A DNA stretch of 63,183 bases from Planctomycetota bacterium (lineage in GTDB: Bacteria > Planctomycetota > Planctomycetia > Pirellulales > UBA1268). The position numbers were made by a program, and so were the translations under genes. The notes under the pieces are model-generated. The model was not told the origin of the DNA. It ran no database searches and saw only the letters and a list, made by a program, of their open reading frames with translations. Every line of letters begins with the position of its first letter. Within the stretch, counting starts at the first letter, position 1. Below, piece after piece: positions 52,528 to 61,142 of this stretch. Where the stretch lies: NCBI GenBank assembly GCA_016872555.1, contig VGZO01000023.1, forward strand, positions 1-63,183. Direction: 5' to 3'.

Positions 52528-52989
52528 ATGACCCCTTCGCAGCGGCTCGAGGCCCTCGGCGTCGCGCTCCCGCCGGCGCCCAAGGCGATCGGCGCCTACG
52601 TGCCGACGCTCCTCCACGGCGGGCAGCTGCTCACGTCGGGGCATCTGCCGCTCCTGCCCGACGGCACGCTCATCCGCGGCAAGGTCGGCGCCGATCTGGA
52701 TCTCGCCGCCGGCAAGGCGGCGGCCCGGCAGGCGGGGTTGGCGATCGTCGCGAGCGTGATCGCGGCCGTCGGCAGCGTCGATCGGGTCGCCCGGGTGGTG
52801 AAGGTGCTGGGGCTGGTCAATTCAGCCCCCGACTTCCTCTCGCATCCGGCGGTCGTCAACGGCGCGAGCGAATTGTTCGCCGAGATCTGGGGCCCCGACG
52901 CGGGCGTCGGCGTGCGGAGCAGCGTCGGCGTCGGCTCGTTGCCCGAGGGAGTGCCGGTGGAGATCGAGGTGGTGTTCGACGTGGCATGA
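52528..52989 (+). CDS. RidA/YjgF family protein
   Basis: A 153-residue protein of the longer YjgF/chorismate mutase-like subgroup. It has KAIGAYVPTLLHGGQLLTSG, the AGKAAARQAGLAIVASVIAAVG helix, VVKVLGLVNSAPDF and GVRSSVGVGSLPEGVPVEIE. The Arg in GVRSSVG matches the carboxylate-binding Arg of RidA deaminases. It probably hydrolyses reactive enamines/imines or binds a small ligand. It lies 26 bp after the possible aldolase gene. Confidence 0.88.
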   Translation: MTPSQRLEALGVALPPAPKAIGAYVPTLLHGGQLLTSGHLPLLPDGTLIRGKVGADLDLAAGKAAARQAGLAIVASVIAAVGSVDRVARVVKVLGLVNSAPDFLSHPAVVNGASELFAEIWGPDAGVGVRSSVGVGSLPEGVPVEIEVVFDVA

Positions 52990-53002
52990 GGGGAGGACCG
53001 GG

Positions 53003-53773
53003 ATGCGAAGCGCATGGGCGGCGATCGTGGTGGCGGGGATGATGGCGGCGGGCGCGGCAGCCCACGCCGGCGATGGGCGTCTCTACGAGATGCGCGTCTA
53101 CTACGCGGCCGAGGGGAAGCTCGAGGCGCTCCACGCCCGGTTCCGCGACCACACCGTCGCCCTGTTCGCCAAGCACGGCATGACCAACGTCGGCTACTTC
53201 GTGCCGGCCGGCGACAACCCGCAGCGCAAGCTCGTCTACTTCCTCTCGTTCCCCGACCGGGCGGCGCGCGACGCGGCGTTCAAGGCGTTCGGCGCCGACC
53301 CGGCCTGGGAGGCGGCGCGGAGCGCGTCGGAGAAGGACGGCAAGATCGTCGACCGGATCGAATCGACGTTTCTCGTCACCACCGACTATTCGCCGGCGCT
53401 CGCCGTCCCCGAGTCGAAGGCCCCCCGCGCCTTCGAGCTGCGCACCTACCGGGCCACGCCGGGCAACCTGCCGGCCCTCAACGCCCGGTTCCGCGACCAC
53501 ACGATGAAGCTGTTCGCCCACCACGGGATGAACAACCTCGTCTACTGGAACGTCGCCCCGGGGAATCCGCAGGCCGAAACGCTGCTGGTCTATCTGTTGA
53601 CCCACGCCACCGAGGACAAGGCCAAGGCGTCGTTCGCGGCGTTCCGCCAGGACCCGGAGTGGCTCGCCGCCCGGAAGGCCTCCGAGGAGAAGGCGGGGGG
53701 CTCGCTCACCGAGGCGAAGGACGGCGTGGTCAGCGAGTTTCTCGTGCCGACCGACTATTCACCGCTCAAGTGA
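53003..53773 (+). CDS. Exported NIPSNAP-family protein with two domains
   Basis: A 256-residue protein with a signal peptide (AAIVVAGMMAAGAAAHAG) and two NIPSNAP (dimeric alpha/beta-barrel) domains: first YEMRVYYAAEGKLEALHARF with FAKHGMTNVGYFVPAGDN, then FELRTYRATPGNLPALNARF with FAHHGMNNLVYWNVAPGN. The halves clearly arose by duplication. It is common in planctomycetes and its function is unknown. It starts 13 bp after the RidA gene. Confidence 0.9.
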   Translation: MRSAWAAIVVAGMMAAGAAAHAGDGRLYEMRVYYAAEGKLEALHARFRDHTVALFAKHGMTNVGYFVPAGDNPQRKLVYFLSFPDRAARDAAFKAFGADPAWEAARSASEKDGKIVDRIESTFLVTTDYSPALAVPESKAPRAFELRTYRATPGNLPALNARFRDHTMKLFAHHGMNNLVYWNVAPGNPQAETLLVYLLTHATEDKAKASFAAFRQDPEWLAARKASEEKAGGSLTEAKDGVVSEFLVPTDYSPLK

Positions 53774-53873
53774 GGCAGAGCCGGGCGTGACCGCCCCGCG
53801 CGGGGACGATAGTTTGGCGTGACCGATTCCCGCCGGCGACCCGGCCGGCGGACGAACCCTCAGGGAGGTGCCG

Positions 53874-55094
53874 ATGCAGATCGCACGCGGATCAAGAAGC
53901 GCCGGGCTGGCGGCGTGGGGACTCGTGCTGGCGGGAGTCACGGCGACCGCCCGCGCCGAGACGGCGCCAGGATTCGAGCGCTTCCTGCTCACCGAGGCGT
54001 TCCACGCCGAGGCGGCAGGGATCGGCGACTTCGACGGCGACGGCCACGGCGACGTCGTCTACGGGCCGTATTGGTACGCCGGCCCCGACTTCAAGGCGCG
54101 GTTCGAGATCTACGCGCCAAAGGACTTCGATCCCAACCAGTACTCCAACAACTTCATGACCGCCGTGGCCGACGTCGATGCCGACGGCAAGCCCGACGTG
54201 CTGGTCAACGAGTGGCCGGGCAAGGAGGTCAACTGGTTCAAGAACCCCGGCGGCCGTGCCGGCGGCTGGACGAAGCACCTCGTCCACCCGGTGGTCGACA
54301 ACGAATCCCCCGACTGGCTCGACGTCACCGGTGACGGCCGGGGCGAGCTCGTGTTCCACACCGGCGGTGTGCTCGGTTTCGCGCAACCCGCCGACACGAC
54401 CGGCACCGAACGGTGGGCGTTCCGCCCCTGCTCGGAGAAGGAGCCATGGGGGCAGTACCAGCACGGCCTCGGCGTCGGCGACGTCAATGGCGACGGCCGC
54501 CCCGACCTGCTGATGGCGGGGGGCTGGTGGGAGCAGCCGGCGCCGGTCGCGGCCGGGCAGACACCGCCGGTCTGGAAGAAGCATCCGTTCGCGTTCGGCA
54601 GCGGCGGGGCGCAGATGCACTGCTCCGACGTCGACGGCGACGCCGACGCCGACGTCGTCACGAGCCTCGTCGCCCACGGCTACGGTCTGGCGTGGTTCGA
54701 GCAGGTGAAGAAGGAGGGGGCGATCGATTTCGTGCCCCACATGATCCTGCCCGCCGAGGGGGACAAGGGGCTCGACGGCGTGCAGTTCTCGCAGCTCCAC
54801 TCCGTGGCGATGGCCGACATGGACGGCGACGGCCTCGAGGACATCGTCACCGGCAAGCGCTTCTGGGCCCACGGTCCGAAGGGGGATCCCGACCCGGGCG
54901 GGACCCCGTTCCTCTACTGGTTCAAGCTCGGCCGCAAGGACGGCACGGCCACCTGGACGGCCCACCGGATCGACGATGCCTCGGGTGTCGGCACGCAGGT
55001 GGCCGTCGGCGATCTCAATGGCGACGGCCGCCCCGACATCGCCGTGGGCAACAAGAAGGGGGGCTTCGTCTTCGTCCAGAGGCCGAAGGGGTGA
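53874..55094 (+). CDS. Exported FG-GAP/VCBS seven-bladed propeller protein
   Basis: A 406-residue protein with a signal peptide and seven FG-GAP-type calcium loops: DFDGDGHGD, DVDADGKPD, the degenerate DVTGDGRGE, DVNGDGRPD, DVDGDADAD, DMDGDGLED and DLNGDGRPD. Seven repeats make one full propeller, as in alpha-integrin-like proteins. It probably has a binding or structural role in the periplasm or at the surface. Start at ATG 53874, after a GGGAGGTG site (a GTG two codons earlier is also in frame). It is the last gene of the four-gene run; a hairpin with a short T-tract follows. Confidence 0.88.
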   Translation: MQIARGSRSAGLAAWGLVLAGVTATARAETAPGFERFLLTEAFHAEAAGIGDFDGDGHGDVVYGPYWYAGPDFKARFEIYAPKDFDPNQYSNNFMTAVADVDADGKPDVLVNEWPGKEVNWFKNPGGRAGGWTKHLVHPVVDNESPDWLDVTGDGRGELVFHTGGVLGFAQPADTTGTERWAFRPCSEKEPWGQYQHGLGVGDVNGDGRPDLLMAGGWWEQPAPVAAGQTPPVWKKHPFAFGSGGAQMHCSDVDGDADADVVTSLVAHGYGLAWFEQVKKEGAIDFVPHMILPAEGDKGLDGVQFSQLHSVAMADMDGDGLEDIVTGKRFWAHGPKGDPDPGGTPFLYWFKLGRKDGTATWTAHRIDDASGVGTQVAVGDLNGDGRPDIAVGNKKGGFVFVQRPKG

Positions 55095-55157
55095 CAGTGC
55101 GATGATGGCGCGCTTGGCCGCGATCGATCCGATGCACGTTGCCCGGGGAAGGGAGGA

Positions 55158-55179
55158 ACCGCTACAAGAGCGGTCTTTT
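55158..55179 (+). terminator. Possible rho-independent terminator before valS
   Basis: ACCGCT (55158-55163), loop ACAAG, AGCGGT (55169-55174), followed by CTTTT. It lies 64 bp after the FG-GAP gene stop and 24 bp before the valS start. The stem is short, so it could also be a 5'-leader hairpin. Confidence 0.4.
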
Positions 55180-55202
55180 CCCAAGTGGTCCATCTGACAC
55201 CG

Positions 55203-58200
55203 ATGCACGAGCTCCCCAAGCACTACGACCACCGCGCCGCGCAGGAGCGCTGCCAGCGCCTCTGGGACGCCGGTCGCCTCTGGCACGCCGAGCCCCGGCC
55301 CGCCCCCGGCCAGCGCGTGTTTTCGATCGTCATCCCGCCGCCCAACGTGACCGGTGCGCTCCACCTCGGGCACGCCCTCAACAACACGCTCCAAGACGTG
55401 CTCGTGCGGACGCGGCGGATGCAGGGCTGCCTGACCCTGTGGATGCCCGGCACCGACCACGCCGGGATCGCCACGCAGGCGGTCGTCGAGAAGCGCCTCT
55501 TCGAGGAGGAGAAGCGCACGCGCCACGACCTCGGGCGCGAGAAGCTCGTCGGGCGGATCTGGGCCTGGAAGGACCAGTACGAAAAGCGGATCCTCGGCCA
55601 GCTCCGTGAACTGGGCGCCAGCTGCGACTGGGAGCGGACGCGCTTCACGCTCGACGAGCAGTGCGCCCGCGCGGTGCGCGAGGCGTTCCTCCGCCTCTTC
55701 CGCCGCGGCCTCGTCCACCGCGGCAAGCGGCTCGTCAACTGGGACACCTTCCTGCAGACGGCGATCAGCGACGACGAGGTGTTTCACGAGACGGTCAAGG
55801 GGCACTTCTGGCACGTCCGCTACGACGTCATCGACCCGCGCCCCGGTGAGCCGACGAGCGTCACGGTGGCGACGACGCGTCCCGAAACCCTCCTCGGCGA
55901 CACCGCCGTCGCCGTCCACCCCGAGCCGGCCCGCGCGCTCAACGAGACGGAAGCCGCCCTCCGTTCGAAGCGTGCCGAGGCCGCAGCCAAAGACGCGCCC
56001 GCGCTCGACGCCGAGCTCGACGAGCTCGGGCGGCGCCGCCGCGACCTCCTCCCCGGGCTCGAGCGCCTCGCGGCGATGGCGCGCGACGGCCGCCAGGTGC
56101 GCCTGCCGCTGGCCGGCCGGACGATTCCGCTGGTCGCCGACGCCTGGGCCAAGCCCGAACTGGGGAGCGGCTGCGTGAAGATCACGCCGGCCCACGACCA
56201 CAATGACTACGAGGTCGGCAAGCGCCAGGGGCTGCCCCTGCTCAACATCCTCGAGCCCGACGGGCGCCTGTCGGCTGCCGCCGGGGCCTATGCCGGCCTG
56301 TCGATCCAGCAGGCGCGCGCGAAGGTGGTCGCCGATCTCGAGGCCCTCGGGCAGGTGGAGTCGGTGGAGGACCGGATCATCGAGCTGGCCCACTCCGACC
56401 GCTCGAAGACGCCGATCGAGCCCTACCTTGCCGACCAGTGGTTCATCCGGATGGCCGAGCTGGCCCAGCCGGCGCTCGACGCCGTGACGGGCGGCGCGGT
56501 GCGGATCGTGCCCGAGCGCTACGCCAAGAGCTACGTCGACTGGCTGAGCGAAAAGCGCGACTGGCCGGTGGGGCGGCAGTTGTGGTGGGGCCACCGGATC
56601 CCGATCTGGCAGATCGACGGCGTCGCCGAGGCCGACCTCGCCGCGGCATTCGCCGGGCGCGACGACGTCGCCTGGCAGCCCGACGGCGCCGGGGGATGGT
56701 TCGTCTGCTCGTCGGCCGACCCGCTCGGCGTCGAGCGCGTCGCGGGGCGCGACCTCGTCCAGGAGCCCGACGTCCTCGACACCTGGTTCTCGTCGGCGCT
56801 GTGGCCCCATTCCACGCTCGGCTGGCCCGACGCCACGCCCGAGCTGGCCTGCTTCTATCCGACCTCCACGCTGGTCACCAGCCGCGACATCCTCACGCTG
56901 TGGGTGGCGCGGATGGTGATCATGGGGCTGTTCGACACCGGGAAGATCCCCTTCTCCGAGGTCGTCATCCACCCCAAGATCCTCGACCGCTACGGCGAGG
57001 GGATGAGCAAGAGCAAGGGCAACGGCGTCGACCCGCTCGACGTCATCGACCTGCTCGGGGCCGACGCGCTCCGCTTCGGGATGGTGAGCATGGCGACCGA
57101 GACGCAGGACGTGCGGATGCCGGTGATGTTCCAGTGCCCGGCGTGCGACATGCGGATCGACCAGACCACCGCCAACCGGATGCTTCCCGCCATCGAGTGC
57201 CCGCGCTGCAAGAAGAGCTTCAAGACGCAGTGGGCCCAGGCGGAGCCCGACGTGGCGCTGCCGCGCGGCCCGGCGGTGAGCGAGAAATTCGAGGCCGGCC
57301 GCAACTTCTCCAACAAGCTCTGGAACGCGACGCGCTTCGTCCTCATGAACCTCGCCGACGCCGACGGCGCCGATCCCTACGCCGGCGCCGATTGGTCGGC
57401 GCCGGGGGCGCTCGTGCCCGAGTCCCTCGAGGATCGCTGGCTCGCCAGCCGGCTGGCGACGGTCAGCCGCGAAGTGACCGCCGCGATCGACGAGGCGCGG
57501 TTCGCCGAGGCGGGGCGGCTGCTGTATGCGTTTGCCTGGGACGAGTTTTGCAGCGCCTACCTCGAGCTGTGCAAGGCGCGGCTCGCCGACCCGGCCGCGC
57601 GCGACCGCACGCGGGGAATGCTCGTGGTCGCCCTCGACACGATCCTCCGCCTCCTCCATCCGATCATGCCGTTTCTCACCGAGGAGATCTGGCAGCATCT
57701 CCGCGAGGCCTTGCCGGCGCGGCGCCTCCCCTGGGACGGCGGTCGGGCGCCGGCCGAGTCGATCATGGTGGCACGGTGGCCGGAGCCGCCGGCGGCGTGG
57801 ATCGACGAGGCGACCGAGGCACGCTTTGGCACGTTCCTCGCCGTGGTGGGCGCGATCCGCGAGATCCGCGCCCGGCAGAACGTGCCGCCGAAGACGCGCG
57901 TCCCCGTGGTGATCCGCGTTGGCAGCGACACCGCCGCGCTCCTCCAGCCGCTGGCGGGGGCGCTCGAGGGCATGGCGACGGCCCGGCTCGTGGCCCTTGG
58001 TCCGGAGGCGACCGGTGCCCCGGGGGCGGCGCTGGCCAGTGCCGCCGGCTGCGAGATCCACGTCGACCTGGCGGAGCTCGTCGATGTCGGTGCCGAGACG
58101 GCCCGCCTCGAGAAGGAGATCGAGATCTGCACCAAGAGCATCGCCGGCAAGCGCGCCATGCTCGACAACGAGGGATTCGTGTCGCGGGCCAAGCCGGAGA

Positions 58201-58295
58201 AGGTGGCCGAGGAGCGGGCCCGGCTGGCGGAACTGGAGGAGAAGCTCGCCAAGGCTGTGGCCGCCCGGGCGGCGCTGGTCGCCCGGAAGGGCTGA
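55203..58295 (+). CDS. valS: Valine-tRNA ligase with zinc-ribbon-like insert
   Basis: A 1030-residue class I synthetase charging tRNA-Val. It has the HLGH (54-57) and GMSKS (600-604) ATP motifs, the CP1 editing domain (VATTRPETLLGDTAVAV, CVKITPAHDHNDYEVG) and a C-terminal coiled coil (about 955-1025). Two oddities stand out. About 60 charged helical residues (about 241-300) interrupt the editing domain. Between GMSKS and EAGRNFSNKLWNATRF lies an insert with C645xxC648 and C666xxC669, a likely zinc ribbon. ATG 55203 is chosen; an upstream in-frame ATG adds only six residues. Confidence 0.96.
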   Translation: MHELPKHYDHRAAQERCQRLWDAGRLWHAEPRPAPGQRVFSIVIPPPNVTGALHLGHALNNTLQDVLVRTRRMQGCLTLWMPGTDHAGIATQAVVEKRLFEEEKRTRHDLGREKLVGRIWAWKDQYEKRILGQLRELGASCDWERTRFTLDEQCARAVREAFLRLFRRGLVHRGKRLVNWDTFLQTAISDDEVFHETVKGHFWHVRYDVIDPRPGEPTSVTVATTRPETLLGDTAVAVHPEPARALNETEAALRSKRAEAAAKDAPALDAELDELGRRRRDLLPGLERLAAMARDGRQVRLPLAGRTIPLVADAWAKPELGSGCVKITPAHDHNDYEVGKRQGLPLLNILEPDGRLSAAAGAYAGLSIQQARAKVVADLEALGQVESVEDRIIELAHSDRSKTPIEPYLADQWFIRMAELAQPALDAVTGGAVRIVPERYAKSYVDWLSEKRDWPVGRQLWWGHRIPIWQIDGVAEADLAAAFAGRDDVAWQPDGAGGWFVCSSADPLGVERVAGRDLVQEPDVLDTWFSSALWPHSTLGWPDATPELACFYPTSTLVTSRDILTLWVARMVIMGLFDTGKIPFSEVVIHPKILDRYGEGMSKSKGNGVDPLDVIDLLGADALRFGMVSMATETQDVRMPVMFQCPACDMRIDQTTANRMLPAIECPRCKKSFKTQWAQAEPDVALPRGPAVSEKFEAGRNFSNKLWNATRFVLMNLADADGADPYAGADWSAPGALVPESLEDRWLASRLATVSREVTAAIDEARFAEAGRLLYAFAWDEFCSAYLELCKARLADPAARDRTRGMLVVALDTILRLLHPIMPFLTEEIWQHLREALPARRLPWDGGRAPAESIMVARWPEPPAAWIDEATEARFGTFLAVVGAIREIRARQNVPPKTRVPVVIRVGSDTAALLQPLAGALEGMATARLVALGPEATGAPGAALASAAGCEIHVDLAELVDVGAETARLEKEIEICTKSIAGKRAMLDNEGFVSRAKPEKVAEERARLAELEEKLAKAVAARAALVARKG

Positions 58296-58362
58296 CCTGG
58301 CCCGATCGGGGTGGTCCTCGGGGTATGATGGAAGTGTCCTACCTCACCCCGGAGGAGTCCCG

Positions 58363-58767
58363 ATGAGCGTGCAGATGGAGCTCTCGCGGATCATCATCAG
58401 CGAGATCAACGACCAGCAGGTGGTGTATCTCAAGGAGGTCGACGGGGAGCGGACGTTTCCGATCCTCATCGGCCTGTTCGAGGCGACGAGCATCGACCGC
58501 CGCGTGAAGCACCATTCCTCGCCGCGGCCGCTGACCCACGACCTGCTCGTGGCCGTGGTGGAATCGCTCGGGGGGGAGTTTCAGGACGTCGTCATCAGCG
58601 AGCTCAAGGACCACACCTACTACGCCATGATCCGGATCCGCCGCGACGGCGAACTGCTGGAGATCGATTCGCGCCCTTCCGACGCGATCGCCGTGGCGGT
58701 GACCTGCGATCCGAATCTGCCGATCTACGTCTCCGAGGATGTCCTCGCCGACGTCCTCGGCGGCTGA
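58363..58767 (+). CDS. Bifunctional nuclease family protein (DUF151)
   Basis: A 134-residue protein of the bifunctional nuclease (BFN) domain family. It shows VVYLKEVDGERTFPILIG near the N-terminus, the RPLTHDLLVAVVESLGGE segment and the conserved RPSDAIAVAV. DNase and RNase activity has been reported for some members, but its role in bacteria is not settled. A strong GGAGGAG precedes ATG 58363. It starts 67 bp after valS and may be cotranscribed. Confidence 0.9.
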   Translation: MSVQMELSRIIISEINDQQVVYLKEVDGERTFPILIGLFEATSIDRRVKHHSSPRPLTHDLLVAVVESLGGEFQDVVISELKDHTYYAMIRIRRDGELLEIDSRPSDAIAVAVTCDPNLPIYVSEDVLADVLGG

Positions 58768-58868
58768 CCCTCGGCCGCACCGCACCGGGCCGCGGCGTGA
58801 CTCGCGTGCGTTCCGCCGCGGCGACATGCTGACGCCGCCTGCTTTCGCTCGATCTTCGGAGGCCCATC

Positions 58869-59996
58869 GTGGCGCGTGTCCCTGCTCTCGCCCCGTCGTC
58901 GGCCGCCGATCCGCGCCTCGGTGGCGGGCCGGTCGCCGCCCTGCCCACAGCCGCCGGCGGGGACGTCGTTCCCGGGTGTCAGTTTGCCAGCGACAACACC
59001 GCCGGCATCTGCCCCGAGGCGTTGGCGGCGCTCGAGCGGGCCAATGCCGGCAGCGTGCCGAGCTACGGCGACGACCCCTGGACGACGCGCGCCTGCGACG
59101 CGATCCGCGAGCTGTTCGAGCACGACGCCGACGTGTTTTTCGTCTTCAACGGCACCGCGGCCAACGCCCTGGCGCTGGCTGCCGCCTGCCGGAGTCACCA
59201 CGCGATCCTGTGCCACGAGATCGCCCACGTCGAGGCCGACGAGTGCGGGGCACCGGCGTTTTTCGCACCTGGCACGAAGCTCCTGCTGCTGCCGGGCGAG
59301 GGGGCGAAGCTCCGCCCCGACTCGATCCGTGCTGCCGCCGAGCGCCGCCGCGACATCCACTACTCCAAGCCGCGCGCCGTGAGCGTGACGCAGGCCACGG
59401 AACTGTCGACCATCTATTCGCCCGACGAGATCGCGGCGATCGGCGCGACCTGCCGTGAGCTCGGCCTCGCCCTCCACATGGACGGGGCCCGATTCGCCAA
59501 CGCCGTCGCCGCGCTTGGCGTCGCCCCCAAGGCGATCACGTGGCAGGCCGGCGTCGACGTGCTCTGCCTGGGCGGCACGAAAAACGGCATCGCGGTCGGC
59601 GAGGCGGTGGTGTTTTTCGACAAGCAGCTCGCCGCCGACTTCGCCTGGCGCTGCAAGCAGGCGGGGCAGTTGGCGTCGAAGATGCGCTACGTCTCGGCCC
59701 CGTGGGTCGGTCTGGTCGAACAGGGCGTGTGGCTTGCCAACGCGCGGCGGGCCAACGCCGCGGCCGCGCGGCTCGAGGCCGGCTTCCGCACGGTCGCCGG
59801 AATCGACGTCCTCGGGGCTCGCGCTGCCAACGCGCTGTTCGTGCGTCTCTCCCCCGCGATCGCCGCCCACCTCCGCGGCCGCGGCTGGAGATTCTACGAG
59901 TTTCCCGGTTCCGGCGGGCAGCGCTTCATGTGCTCGTGGGCGACGACCGACGCCGAGGTCGACGCGCTCGTCGCCGACGCCCGGGCCGCGTCGTAG
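58869..59996 (+). CDS. ltaE: Low-specificity L-threonine aldolase family protein
   Basis: A 375-residue PLP enzyme of fold type I that splits L-threonine (or allo-threonine) to glycine and acetaldehyde. It has FASDNTAGICPEALAAL, FVFNGTAANALAL, EIAHVEADECGAP, LALHMDGARFANA and the PLP lysine K238 in CLGGTKNG. The first 35 residues are an Ala/Pro-rich extension not needed for the fold. GTG 58869 follows a GGAGG site. Confidence 0.88.
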   Translation: MARVPALAPSSAADPRLGGGPVAALPTAAGGDVVPGCQFASDNTAGICPEALAALERANAGSVPSYGDDPWTTRACDAIRELFEHDADVFFVFNGTAANALALAAACRSHHAILCHEIAHVEADECGAPAFFAPGTKLLLLPGEGAKLRPDSIRAAAERRRDIHYSKPRAVSVTQATELSTIYSPDEIAAIGATCRELGLALHMDGARFANAVAALGVAPKAITWQAGVDVLCLGGTKNGIAVGEAVVFFDKQLAADFAWRCKQAGQLASKMRYVSAPWVGLVEQGVWLANARRANAAAARLEAGFRTVAGIDVLGARAANALFVRLSPAIAAHLRGRGWRFYEFPGSGGQRFMCSWATTDAEVDALVADARAAS

Positions 59997-60026
59997 CACG
60001 TCCCGGGCGTCGGCCACCTGCGTCCG

Positions 60027-60773
60027 TCAGACCGCTGCCCTTCGGCTCCGCCGCTGAGCGACGCAGGCCAGGCAGCCGACCACGAGTGCCAGCACAGGCG
60101 CGGCCGACCCCGGATCGATCTCCGGCACCATGGCCTGTGTGTAGGTGTTGGACACACCATCGAGCTGGCCGAATTGGCCGAGGACGATCGTGTCGCGCAC
60201 CCAGACCTGCGTCGGATCACCGGCCAGCGGCACCGGCCCGGCGGGGCTGCCATTGACGCTCGTCAGCGCCGCGAGATTTCCTGCCCCGGCGGTGCCCGAT
60301 TGGAACAGCGAAAACGTGCTGTACACGTCCTTGTAGACCGTCACCGTATCCACGAGGTGGACGGTGTCGAGGGCGACCGTGCTCAGGTGGTACGGCGACG
60401 ACGGGATGACGTCGACGCGGTAGCCGAGCGTGTAGGTCCCCCCCGGCACGAGGTTGCCGAGGTTCTGCAACGACAGCGAATGGACGTTGCCGATCAGGCT
60501 GTCGACGACCTTGATGCTTTCCGGCCCGCCCGTACCGGTCATTACGAAGCCCGACTGATCGAGATACGTGAAGCTCTTGTCGTCGAGCGTCCACGTCCCC
60601 GGGGGATTCCCGGCCGTGGAGCCACTGCTGAACGTGAGGATGTTGCCGATCTGGAGGATGCCGCCGCGCGCGGCTCCCGTGGTGACAACCAACAGTGCCA
60701 CGCCGAGCGCGGCTCCGAGACTCCGCCGGCGCGACCGGCCGGCGAGAAGGGAAAACGTCGTCTTCAACCGCAT
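60027..60773 (-). CDS. Exported protein with PEP-CTERM-like (EIDPGS) sorting signal
   Basis: A 248-residue protein: signal peptide (LGAALGVALLVVTTGAARG), a beta-sandwich-like domain (FSSGSTAGNPPGTWTLDDKS, YTLGYRVDVIPSSPYHLS), then a C-terminal sorting signal VPEIDPGSAAPVLALVVG followed by C-L-A-C and a basic RRSRRAAV end. The EIDPGS motif is a planctomycete variant of PEP-CTERM: conserved motif, membrane helix, basic tail. It should be processed and anchored by an exosortase-like protease. Start at ATG 60773; an earlier ATG at 60782 overlaps the ribosome site. Confidence 0.78.
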   Translation of the reverse strand: MRLKTTFSLLAGRSRRRSLGAALGVALLVVTTGAARGGILQIGNILTFSSGSTAGNPPGTWTLDDKSFTYLDQSGFVMTGTGGPESIKVVDSLIGNVHSLSLQNLGNLVPGGTYTLGYRVDVIPSSPYHLSTVALDTVHLVDTVTVYKDVYSTFSLFQSGTAGAGNLAALTSVNGSPAGPVPLAGDPTQVWVRDTIVLGQFGQLDGVSNTYTQAMVPEIDPGSAAPVLALVVGCLACVAQRRSRRAAV

Positions 60774-61142
60774 GGTGATCATCTCCGGAAAGGGAAAAAC
60801 CACGACACCGTCTGTCGGGCGATCCCTGCCGGAAACGCTCAGGCCGAGGCCGAGGCCCCGACCCGTGCGGCCAAACGCTCGTCGCGCCCTGGCCGCAAGG
60901 CAACCGTAGAACTGTCCCCCGCCGCGGGCAAGGGCCGCCAACCGGCGGCGAGTCTTGCAACACCCCGCCGCATGTTCGGCGGCTCGCACATGCGTATCGC
61001 GCGCGGACACGCCGCCGAAGCTGGCAGACGGGAGCGACTGTCCGGTTAGTCACCCCCCTGACCGTGCGGTACACTCCGATCTGGATCGCGTCTGCCCGCG
61101 CTCTCGCCAGCCGGTCGGTCGCTTCCCGCAGGGATTGCCGAC
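60774..61142. other. Divergent intergenic region (369 bp)
   Basis: Lies between the divergent starts of the sorted surface protein and the kinase. No gene is seen. It contains a short GCCGAG repeat (about 60841-60856) and a -10-like site, GCGG-TACACT-CCG (61070-61075), 67 bp before the kinase start, matching those before nos and cimA. Confidence 0.5.
61070..61075 (+). promoter_or_regulatory. Possible -10 element (TACACT) for the kinase-STAND gene
   Basis: GCGG-TACACT-CCG, 67 bp before GTG 61143. Same pattern as at 30112 and 36798. No clear -35 box. Confidence 0.35.

Noticed and set aside
53892-58061. A 1389-codon open frame on the minus strand across valS and the FG-GAP gene
   Set aside because: It is antisense to two well-supported genes and has Arg/Gly/Val/Asp-rich sequence with no domain. 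Long antisense frames are expected where third positions are mostly G or C.
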